Below, piece after piece: positions 43,958-51,673 of a stretch of 64,000 bases of DNA. The DNA comes from Rhizobium sp. 18055 (GTDB lineage: Bacteria > Pseudomonadota > Alphaproteobacteria > Rhizobiales > Rhizobiaceae): the NCBI RefSeq assembly GCF_902706285.1, contig NZ_CACSKD010000019.1:38323-102322 (forward strand), in the 5' to 3' direction. The translations under genes were made by a program, and so were the position numbers. Position 1 is the first letter of the stretch, and every line of letters starts with the position of its first letter. The notes beneath the pieces were generated by a model. The model was not told the DNA's origin and did not search any database. It saw only the letters and a list, made by a program, of their open reading frames with translations.

Positions 43958-44057
43958 TAACCGGGCATTTGACCGAACGCGTTAATTGTCTAGCAGGCGC
44001 GGATGTGTCACTACGGTACGGCTGGGAGAGCTAGGTTGTGTATGCCTTTGCTCGCCA

Positions 44058-44111
44058 AGTGGATAATGGTAATGTTTTGATACCTTATGTGTGAGAAAGC
44101 AGCTATCCACT
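44058..44111 (+). promoter_or_regulatory. Inverted repeat in the growth-pole gene leader
   Basis: AGTGGATA (44058-44065) and TATCCACT (44104-44111) are perfect inverted repeats 38 bases apart, with a smaller GGTA/TACC pair between them. They may form a leader stem-loop or bind a dimeric regulator. Confidence 0.35.
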
Positions 44112-44235
44112 CTGAAATGACATACTTATCCGCTCTCTAAACCGGGGCGGACGGGTTCAGAGGCAAGGTTTGTTCGGGCGACGCGGAAGCCCGGATGCGT
44201 AGTGAACCGGCTGAGATGTAACGAGGCGTAACGGA

Positions 44236-47200
44236 ATGGCGAACAACAAGTACAACGAATCGATCGAGGACAAGGCGTTCAAAGCGCTTGATGAAGCCCT
44301 GCAGATCGACTTCGAGGACGATGAAGCGCCGTCTCTAAAAGCTAACAAGCCCGACGCCTCGGAGGCAAAAGTGTCCGAAAAGCCAACTGTCCGCAATCAG
44401 CGCAAGGACGATGCCAAGCAGCAGCGCAGCGCGGCAACACCGCGCCCTCCCGAACAGGGATCGCGAGCACCGGCCTTTGCTGCCAATGATGGCACCAGGG
44501 TCACACCGGCCTCGCTGCTGAAATCGCTGGAAAGCGGCTCGGCCCGCCCGGCACTGCGCAATGCGACGCTCGTGTCGCTCCTATGGATTGTCGGCGGCCT
44601 CGGCCTGATGTCGCTGCTCTATTCGCCACAGATCTGGCAAATCCGCTCGCTGGCCGACGTCGTCGCCCTGCCCGGCGTCATTGCCGGTCTCGTCGGCATC
44701 GTCATCCCGGTCCTGCTGTTCTACGCCTTCGCGATCATGATGGCCCGCGCCCAGGACATGCGCAATGCCGCGCGCTCGATGGCCGAAGTGGCGCTCCGCC
44801 TCTCGGAACCGGAAACCATCGCCTCCGAACGCATCATGACTGTCGGCCAGGCCGTCCGTCGTGAAGTCTCGGCCATGAACGAAGGCATCGAACGCACCAT
44901 TGCGCGTGCCTCCGAACTGGAAACACTTGTTCATTCCGAGGTCAACGCCCTCGAACGCAGCTATGCCGACAACGAACTGCGCGTTCGCGGCCTCGTCCAC
45001 GAGCTCGGCTCCGAGCGTGAAGCGATCGTCAATCATGCCGAGCGCATCCGCACATCGATCGTCGGCGTCCATGACCAGCTGCGCGAAGACCTGTCGCTCG
45101 CCACCGAGGAAATTGCCGTTCGCCTTGCGACATCGGGCGAAGCCTTCGCCTCGATGATCGACACGCGCGCTGCGACGATCACCGAGAAGTCGGAATCCGC
45201 CATCCAGTCGCTCGGCAGCCTGCTTGCCGCCAAGACCGATTCGCTGCTGCAGACCCTGACGTCATCGGGCTTCGCGCTCGCCAATGAATTCGACAACCGG
45301 CTGGACTCGCTGACCTCCAATCTCAGCACCCACGGCAACACCATCCTCAGCCAGTTCGAGACGCGCGCGTCCACCATGGACAGCAACGCCGAGAAGCTGA
45401 ATGCAGCCCTCAACGACCGTGCCCGCCAGCTGAACGAAATCCTGATTGCCCGCACCCGCGAGATCAACGAGAGCCTGACCGGCGGTGAACGCACCATCTC
45501 GACCACGCTCGACGACGTGCTCGCCAAGCTGAACAGTACGCTCGACGAGCGCGGCACCAGCTTCCGCCACAGCCTGCAGTCCAGTGTCGATGACACGATC
45601 ATGGATCTCGATCTGCGCTCCGGCTTCTTCGACGAACGCCTGCAGGCAACGGTCGCCCAGCTTTCGACCTCTTTCGACGAGCGCGTCTCCGAGTTCGCCA
45701 ACGCCTTCGACAAGCGCGCCGGCACGCTCGACACCAAGCTGATGGAAAGCCTGAACCGCATCAACGATACGATGACCGGCGGCTCGGAATCGCTAAACGG
45801 CATCCTCAGCTCCAGCATCGAGCGTCTCGGTTCGTCGCTGACCGACCAGTCCTTCGCGCTGACGACAGCGCTTTCGACCGGCCGCGAGATCCTCGAAAGC
45901 ACCCTCACCGACAAGGTCGATGAAGTCGCCAATGCGATCGGCGCACGCACCACCGAGATGACCTCGGCCCTGAGCCATGCCACCTCCGAGATTTCGCTGG
46001 CGCTCGCCTCTGGCACGTCGGAACTGCACAACAACCTGTCTGCCCGCGCCACCGAGTTCCGCGAGACACTGCTATCGACAACCTCGGATCTGAGCTCGGC
46101 GGTTTCATCAGGCACCGACCAGATCACCTCGGCCTTCGGTCGCGCCGATGAACTCAACACCACGATCTCCAAGCGCGCCGAGGACATCACTCAGGCGCTT
46201 GATTCCGCTCACGAGCGGATCGACGACGTGATGGCCGCGCGCAGTGGTGCCTTCGTCGGCGCCCTGTCGGACAGCCAGTCGCGCTTCGAAAACACTCTGG
46301 CAAGCCGTTCCGACGCGATCATCGAAGCTGTTACCGGCAGCCACGATCGCCTGGCCGATACGCTGGATGACAAGGCGATGGCCCTGGCAATCTCGCTCAA
46401 CGAGAGCCAGAGCCGTTTTGAGGAGACGCTCGGCACCCAGGTCGACGCCATCTCCAATTCGATCGCCTCCGGCCACGATCGCCTCGCCGAAACGCTCGAT
46501 GACCGCGCCATGTCGCTGGCCATCTCGCTCAACGAAGGCCACAGCCGTATCGAAGACACGCTTGGCACCCATGCAAGCGCCATTTCCAACTCGCTTTCCA
46601 GCGGCCGGGACAAGCTCGCGGACACCATCGCCGAACGCAGCGCCGCATTCGCCGCCTCGATGGACGAAGGCCGCAGCCTGATCGAAAACACCCTCGACAC
46701 CCGTGCACAGGCGATCGCGCAGTCGCTGGTTGCCGGCCATGAGAAACTCGCCGAAGCGATCGACGACCGCACCATGTCGTTCGCGATCTCGCTCGATGAC
46801 AGCCAGAGCCGACTGGCCGATACACTGGCGCACCACGCCGATGGTATCGCCAACTCGCTGGCAAGCGGCCACGACAAGATCAACGAGGCGCTGGAAGACA
46901 AGGCCATGGGCCTTGCTATCGCGCTGAACGAAGGGCATGCCCGCCTCGAAGACACGCTCGGCCATCATGCAGACGGCATTGCCAGTTCGCTGGCTGGCGG
47001 CCATGACCGGATCGAAAGCACACTCGCCCACAGCGCCGCTGCCCTGGCGGCATCGCTCAACGCCGGACACGACCGTATCGACAGCACACTGGAGCAGAGC
47101 GCCAAGGCGATAACCGCTTCCGTCACCGATGTGCATGACCGCCTCGCAGATACCCTTGCCGAAAAGTCGATGGCGCTGGCGATCTCCTTCGGCGACAGCC

Positions 47201-50200
47201 AGAGCCGCTTCGACGAGGTTCTCGATGCCCGCACCAATGCGCTGCTGGACTCGGTAGCCGGCGCGGAATCCCGCGTTGCCGGCGCCTTCACCGACAAGGC
47301 CCAGGAAATCCGCGGCGCCTACACGGAAAATCAGCAGCGCCTCGAACGCTCCTTGGCAGACCACGCTTCATCGATCTCCGGCACGCTTGCTGACGGTACC
47401 GACAGGATCGAAGGTGGCTTGACGGCCGCTGCCGATCGCTTCGAAGCCCTCACCGGCAATGCCACAACCCGCCTGGAAGACGGTCTGGTATCTGCGCATG
47501 CACGCATCCGCGCCACGCTGGATGACCGCACGCAGGCGATCAACCTGACGCTCAACGAAGCGCAGACCCATATTGGCGATACGCTTGCCGATCAGGCAAC
47601 GACGATCGGTGCATCGATTGCAGCCAGCGTCAGCATGCTCGAAATGTCGCTTGAGGACCGCGAGGCGTCCATTCGCCAGACAATCGACAACAGCGCCCAG
47701 TCGCTCGAAGATCGCCTGCGCGACAGCACCGGCAACATCGCCGGCCGCTTCCAGAACGCAGCCGACGAAATCTCGCGCTCGACGGAGAGCTTCGCTTCGC
47801 ACCTCGATCAGTCGATCGACGGCATGACCGGCCGCTTTGCCGATACCGGCTCGCGCGTCGAGGCTGGCCTTGCAGCGCTTGAAAACCGCATCCGTGATGG
47901 TGTCGGCGGCGTTGCCGAACAGGTTGACGCAGCGGGCCAGCGCCTGACCAACACGCTGACCGACGGCATCTCCCGTCTCGGCGCCCTGAGCGACGAAACC
48001 TCGGGCAGGATCGCCTCTGCCGTCGATGGCAGCATCGCCAAGTTCTCCGAAACCATCGATGGCCGCACCAGCCATCTGGCGTCGGAAATCGACAGCCGTG
48101 CGGCAAACCTGACATCGGGCATCGATGCGCGCACCGCCAGCATCGGTGATGCACTCGATCGCGGCACCGCCCATCTCGATGAACGCCTTTCGACCATGGA
48201 TCGCGCCCTCACCGTCGGTCTCGACGCCGTCAACCGCACCATCGAAGGCAAGGCCGCAGGCCTCGCAGCATCGCTGCGCAGCGCCGTTGCCGACACCACC
48301 CAGGGCATGGACGAGGAAGCGACGCGCGCCACCGCCAGCCTCAGCCAGACCGGCCAGCAGTTTGCCGAGGGCCTCGACGCCAAGAGCGGCGATTTCGCCC
48401 GCGCCATGGGTGACCGTTCCGAGCAGATCGTCAGCCGCGTTTCGGAAGCCCAGAACCGCCTCGCCGGTCAGGCTGCCGCCGTCGCCCAGACCTTCTCCGA
48501 GGCCGGCAACGCGATCATCAACAAGGTCGCCGAAGCCGAAACGCTGGTCAGCGGCCAGGTTGGTGCTATCTCCAAGGCACTGAGCGACGCACAGTCCACC
48601 TTCGCCAGCCACGGCACGGACATCCGCACCACGATCTCCACGGCCAGCGACGAGATCGCCTCGACCATGGCCAACGTCGATCGTGCCCTGGAAGCGCGCG
48701 GCAATGCCATCCGCGCCGGTCTCGAAGACCGCTCGCGCGAACTCGACAGCACGCTCGGCAACGTCGAGCAGGCGCTCGAAGCCCGCGGCAACTCGATCCG
48801 CGCGGCCCTCGACGACCGCACCCGCGAACTGAACTCGATGCTCGCAGGCCGCTCGACCGAACTGTCGCGTATCCTCGACGAAACGGCGCGCCCGATGATC
48901 GATCGCTACGCGCTGACCGGCAAGGAAGCCGCAGCCCAGATCACCGCCGCCGGTGAACTGAGTGCTGCCCAGATTGCCGCAGCCAGCCAGCAGAGTGCGG
49001 CTCAGATCACGGCTGCCACCGAAGAGCGTGCCGAACGTCTGCGTGTCGAAAACGCCGCCCTGATCGATGCGATCTCGGCCCGTACCGAGCGCGCCGCTTC
49101 CGCCGTCGATGCGATCGAGAACAGCCTGCTCTCCAACGTCAACCGCCTGATCGATCGCCTGTCCGACAACAGTGCTGCCATGGGCCAGATGATGAGCCGT
49201 GCAGCCGAGGATCTCACCGCCGTCGATAGCCGGCTCGGCGACACGACCTCGCGCTTCACCGACTCCGCCTCGAAGGCAGCCGAGATGGTCTCCGCCTCGA
49301 CCCGCCTGCTCGAAGGCAAGGTCGATCGGCTCTCCGATATTTCCGGCCAGACGCTCTCGCAGGTCGGCAGCATCATCGGTCGCTTCGACGAACATTCGAA
49401 GGTGCTGACCCAGGCCTCCAGCCTGCTCGGCGCCGCCCAGTCGAACCTGGTCTCGACGCTCGAGGACCGCGAATCTGCGCTGCAGACGTTGTCCATCGGT
49501 CTCGTTCAGCGCTCCGAAGACATCGAGAAGACCATGCGCAGCCTCGGCAGCATGGTCGACTCGGCCTTCGATCGCGCCGAACAGCGCTCCAACCAGGTCA
49601 GCCATAACCTGCGCGAGGGCGTCCAGTCCTCCTTCGCCGATATCAGCAATACGCTCTCGGAGGCCGAGAAGCGCGCTGCCGAAGCAGCCGAAGCGATGCG
49701 CATCAGCGTCAGCAAGGCCGGCGAAGATGTGAACGCTACGCTCGACAACGCCTTCGGCAACGCCGAACGCCGCTCCGGCGAACTCGCCAGCCGCGTCCGC
49801 GGCGGCCTGACGGCATCGCTGTCGGATGTCGAACGGATGATGAGCGACGCCGGCCGCGTATCGGACGGTGCTGCCCAGCAGATGCGTGAATCGCTGCGCG
49901 AAGCTGTCGATGAAGCCGTGTCGCGCTTCTCGGGCGCCACCGAGGAAATTCGCCGCTCGGCTGGCGATATCCGCAAGGAACTCGACATGACCCGCAGCGA
50001 ACTGAAGCGCGGTGCCTTCGACCTTCCCGAGGAAGCCAAGGAGAGCGCTGCTGCCATGCGCCGCGCCGTCTCCGAGCAGATCAAGGCGCTGCAGGATATC
50101 TCCCATATCGTCGGCCGCTCGACCCAGCAGCTGGAAATCTCCGAGCCGGTCGCCCGCACGCTCGCCCAGGCCCAGCCTGCGCCGCGGCCCGCACCACAGC

Positions 50201-50907
50201 CACAGCCCGCTATTCAGCAGGCACAGCCGGCTCCAGCACCAGCACCAGCGCCGGCACCACTGCCTGCGCCGACCCCGGCTGCTGCAGCCATCCCGCCATC
50301 GGCAATCCCGCAGTCCTCGATCGATAGCTTCGGCCTGCGCGGCACCCTGGCACCGACGGCAGCGGCTCCTGCAACCCCACAGCGCGCACCTGCGGTCGCT
50401 CAGGCTCCTGCCTCGCCGACATCAGGCGGCTGGATCAGCGATCTGCTGCGCGGCGCCTCGCGTGACGAAGCGGCGGAAGAAGCGCCCGCACGCCAGCCGG
50501 CTCCACGCGCCGAGGCACCTGCGCCTGCAGCGCCGCGCGCCCCCGACAACCGCAACCCGCGCCACGTCGTCGAATCGCTGAACTCGCTGTCCGTCGATAT
50601 CGCCCGCGCCATCGACCACGACGCCTCGGTCGATCTGTGGCGCCGCTACCAGCGCGGCGAACGCGACGTCTTCACCCGCCGGCTCTACACGCTCAAGGGC
50701 CAGCAGACCTTCGACGAGATCAAGCACAAGTATGACCGCGAGCCGGAATTCCGCACCGCCGTCAACCGCTACATCGCCGACTTCGAAAAGCTGCTCGCCG
50801 ACGTTGCCCGCACCGACCGCGACCGGACAATCACCCAGTCCTACCTGACGTCGGACACGGGCAAGGTCTACACCATGCTCGCCCACGCGGCCGGTCGCCT
50901 GAGCTAA
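44236..50907 (+). CDS. gpr: Giant coiled-coil growth-pole ring protein (GPR/RgsE-type)
   Basis: A 2223-residue membrane-anchored coiled-coil protein. An acidic, disordered N-terminus (1-90) precedes two transmembrane helices (about 111-129 and 147-170). Residues 175-1960 are nearly continuous hendecad-type helix rich in Ala, Ser, Asp, Thr and Arg, resembling apolipoproteins, with seven near-perfect 44-residue repeats at 701-1008. A Pro/Ala/Gln-rich linker (about 1975-2104) leads to a conserved C-terminal domain of about 119 residues. Layout and size match the Agrobacterium GPR protein, which forms a ring at the growing pole and is needed for polar growth, and its Sinorhizobium counterpart RgsE. 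Identity is from recollection of these features. Confidence 0.85.
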   Translation: MANNKYNESIEDKAFKALDEALQIDFEDDEAPSLKANKPDASEAKVSEKPTVRNQRKDDAKQQRSAATPRPPEQGSRAPAFAANDGTRVTPASLLKSLESGSARPALRNATLVSLLWIVGGLGLMSLLYSPQIWQIRSLADVVALPGVIAGLVGIVIPVLLFYAFAIMMARAQDMRNAARSMAEVALRLSEPETIASERIMTVGQAVRREVSAMNEGIERTIARASELETLVHSEVNALERSYADNELRVRGLVHELGSEREAIVNHAERIRTSIVGVHDQLREDLSLATEEIAVRLATSGEAFASMIDTRAATITEKSESAIQSLGSLLAAKTDSLLQTLTSSGFALANEFDNRLDSLTSNLSTHGNTILSQFETRASTMDSNAEKLNAALNDRARQLNEILIARTREINESLTGGERTISTTLDDVLAKLNSTLDERGTSFRHSLQSSVDDTIMDLDLRSGFFDERLQATVAQLSTSFDERVSEFANAFDKRAGTLDTKLMESLNRINDTMTGGSESLNGILSSSIERLGSSLTDQSFALTTALSTGREILESTLTDKVDEVANAIGARTTEMTSALSHATSEISLALASGTSELHNNLSARATEFRETLLSTTSDLSSAVSSGTDQITSAFGRADELNTTISKRAEDITQALDSAHERIDDVMAARSGAFVGALSDSQSRFENTLASRSDAIIEAVTGSHDRLADTLDDKAMALAISLNESQSRFEETLGTQVDAISNSIASGHDRLAETLDDRAMSLAISLNEGHSRIEDTLGTHASAISNSLSSGRDKLADTIAERSAAFAASMDEGRSLIENTLDTRAQAIAQSLVAGHEKLAEAIDDRTMSFAISLDDSQSRLADTLAHHADGIANSLASGHDKINEALEDKAMGLAIALNEGHARLEDTLGHHADGIASSLAGGHDRIESTLAHSAAALAASLNAGHDRIDSTLEQSAKAITASVTDVHDRLADTLAEKSMALAISFGDSQSRFDEVLDARTNALLDSVAGAESRVAGAFTDKAQEIRGAYTENQQRLERSLADHASSISGTLADGTDRIEGGLTAAADRFEALTGNATTRLEDGLVSAHARIRATLDDRTQAINLTLNEAQTHIGDTLADQATTIGASIAASVSMLEMSLEDREASIRQTIDNSAQSLEDRLRDSTGNIAGRFQNAADEISRSTESFASHLDQSIDGMTGRFADTGSRVEAGLAALENRIRDGVGGVAEQVDAAGQRLTNTLTDGISRLGALSDETSGRIASAVDGSIAKFSETIDGRTSHLASEIDSRAANLTSGIDARTASIGDALDRGTAHLDERLSTMDRALTVGLDAVNRTIEGKAAGLAASLRSAVADTTQGMDEEATRATASLSQTGQQFAEGLDAKSGDFARAMGDRSEQIVSRVSEAQNRLAGQAAAVAQTFSEAGNAIINKVAEAETLVSGQVGAISKALSDAQSTFASHGTDIRTTISTASDEIASTMANVDRALEARGNAIRAGLEDRSRELDSTLGNVEQALEARGNSIRAALDDRTRELNSMLAGRSTELSRILDETARPMIDRYALTGKEAAAQITAAGELSAAQIAAASQQSAAQITAATEERAERLRVENAALIDAISARTERAASAVDAIENSLLSNVNRLIDRLSDNSAAMGQMMSRAAEDLTAVDSRLGDTTSRFTDSASKAAEMVSASTRLLEGKVDRLSDISGQTLSQVGSIIGRFDEHSKVLTQASSLLGAAQSNLVSTLEDRESALQTLSIGLVQRSEDIEKTMRSLGSMVDSAFDRAEQRSNQVSHNLREGVQSSFADISNTLSEAEKRAAEAAEAMRISVSKAGEDVNATLDNAFGNAERRSGELASRVRGGLTASLSDVERMMSDAGRVSDGAAQQMRESLREAVDEAVSRFSGATEEIRRSAGDIRKELDMTRSELKRGAFDLPEEAKESAAAMRRAVSEQIKALQDISHIVGRSTQQLEISEPVARTLAQAQPAPRPAPQPQPAIQQAQPAPAPAPAPAPLPAPTPAAAAIPPSAIPQSSIDSFGLRGTLAPTAAAPATPQRAPAVAQAPASPTSGGWISDLLRGASRDEAAEEAPARQPAPRAEAPAPAAPRAPDNRNPRHVVESLNSLSVDIARAIDHDASVDLWRRYQRGERDVFTRRLYTLKGQQTFDEIKHKYDREPEFRTAVNRYIADFEKLLADVARTDRDRTITQSYLTSDTGKVYTMLAHAAGRLS
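46336..47259 (+). repeat. Seven tandem 132-bp (44-residue) repeats within the growth-pole gene
   Basis: Residues 701-1008 of the growth-pole protein consist of seven consecutive 44-residue units, each beginning like G-H-D-R-L-A-E-T-L-D-D and continuing A-M-S-L-A-I-S-L-N-E. 44 is four 11-residue turns, which favours an extended, slightly twisted helix. The DNA units of 132 bases are diverged at synonymous sites, so the duplication is not recent. Confidence 0.8.
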
Positions 50908-50927
50908 GGCGCATACGCTGAAAATTC

Positions 50928-50963
50928 AAAGGGCCGCATCGGAGACGATGCGGCCCTTTTTTT
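50928..50963 (+). terminator. Rho-independent terminator of the growth-pole gene
   Basis: Perfect 13-base stem (50928-50940 with 50947-50959) containing GGGCCGCATC and GATGCGGCCC, a GGAGAC loop and a T-run of seven. It lies 20 bases after the stop. Confidence 0.92.
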
Positions 50964-51104
50964 GATGGTAAGACGATCTCATCCGCTGCGAGCAACCTGC
51001 AGGCGATATCGGCATAGCCTTCAGCACACCGAGAACGCGATGATCCCGCTCATCTGCGAAGGTCACATATCGCATCACCGGACCAACCACCCTCTACGCC
51101 CGCG

Positions 51105-51419
51105 CTACCTCCCAAGACCTCCCGGGGGCAGAAGCTCGCACAGCTTCAGCATGATCGCCCCAGCCTCGCGAAGACCCGCCGAGACGACATCGTCGGGAAC
51201 GCCCTCGTCCAGCAGCGTCGCAAGTTCAGCAAGGTCATAGACGATGTTTCCAGGTTGCGGATCATTCGCCGGCACAAGCGGCGTGCCGAGCTCACGATGC
51301 ATCCTGTGGATGGCGCTGGCGGCTGAAATGATAAGTTTGCGTTTCCGTTCCAGATCAATGTCTTGGAGAGCCTCCGAAGCCAGAAACACCTCCACAGACT
51401 GCATCAAATACGAGTGCAT
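51105..51419 (-). CDS. Small protein of unknown function
   Basis: A 104-residue product, mostly helical by composition, with E-R-K-R-K-L-I-I-S-A-A-S-A-I-H-R-M-H near the middle and a C-terminal L-L-P-P-G-G-L-G-R. No signal peptide or membrane segment is seen. A very good ribosome binding site (GGGGAGG, 5 bases before the ATG at 51419) decides the start against a longer frame to 51581. It stands between convergent and divergent neighbours as a single gene. I do not recognise it; possibly a conserved rhizobial protein. Confidence 0.7.
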   Translation of the reverse strand: MHSYLMQSVEVFLASEALQDIDLERKRKLIISAASAIHRMHRELGTPLVPANDPQPGNIVYDLAELATLLDEGVPDDVVSAGLREAGAIMLKLCELLPPGGLGR

Positions 51420-51606
51420 GATTTCCTCCCCTTCATCCCCAGATTGATCCTGCAGCACCGGCCTTTCGCCAGGCTGTCGATTCCCCTGAAAGTTGCATTG
51501 AAGTAGTATGCGATCTAACCGACCCGTAGCCCACCAACCTGCCAGCGAGTTGAACGCATGGATGGTCGCCCGAGCAGGCATCGCCGATCACCGAACCACA
51601 AAAGGA

Positions 51607-51636
51607 AAGGGCCGGATCTTTGCAGATCCGGCCCTT
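51607..51636 (-). terminator. Rho-independent terminator of gyrA
   Basis: Perfect 13-base stem AAGGGCCGGATCT (51607-51619) and AGATCCGGCCCTT (51624-51636) with a 4-base loop, followed on the minus strand by TCCTTTTG. It lies 37 bases beyond the gyrA stop. Confidence 0.9.
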
Positions 51637-51673
51637 GCTCAGTCCGTACCAGAACGTCTGTGTCGTCCTGGTG

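Larger units (their letters stand above)
43775..44235. other. Long divergent regulatory region between the Hpt and growth-pole genes
   Basis: 461 bases without a gene. It contains a perfect CtrA-type box (43943-43957), additional TTAA half-sites at 43933-43936, and further downstream an 8-base inverted repeat AGTGGATA/TATCCACT (44058-44065 and 44104-44111) in the presumed leader of the large gene. The long gap implies complex control of one or both neighbours. Confidence 0.65.

Noticed and set aside
47368..50106. Long antisense open frame opposite the growth-pole gene (912 codons)
   Set aside because: Follows the codon periodicity of the sense gene and is Gly/Asp/Val-rich repetitive; treated as a shadow.
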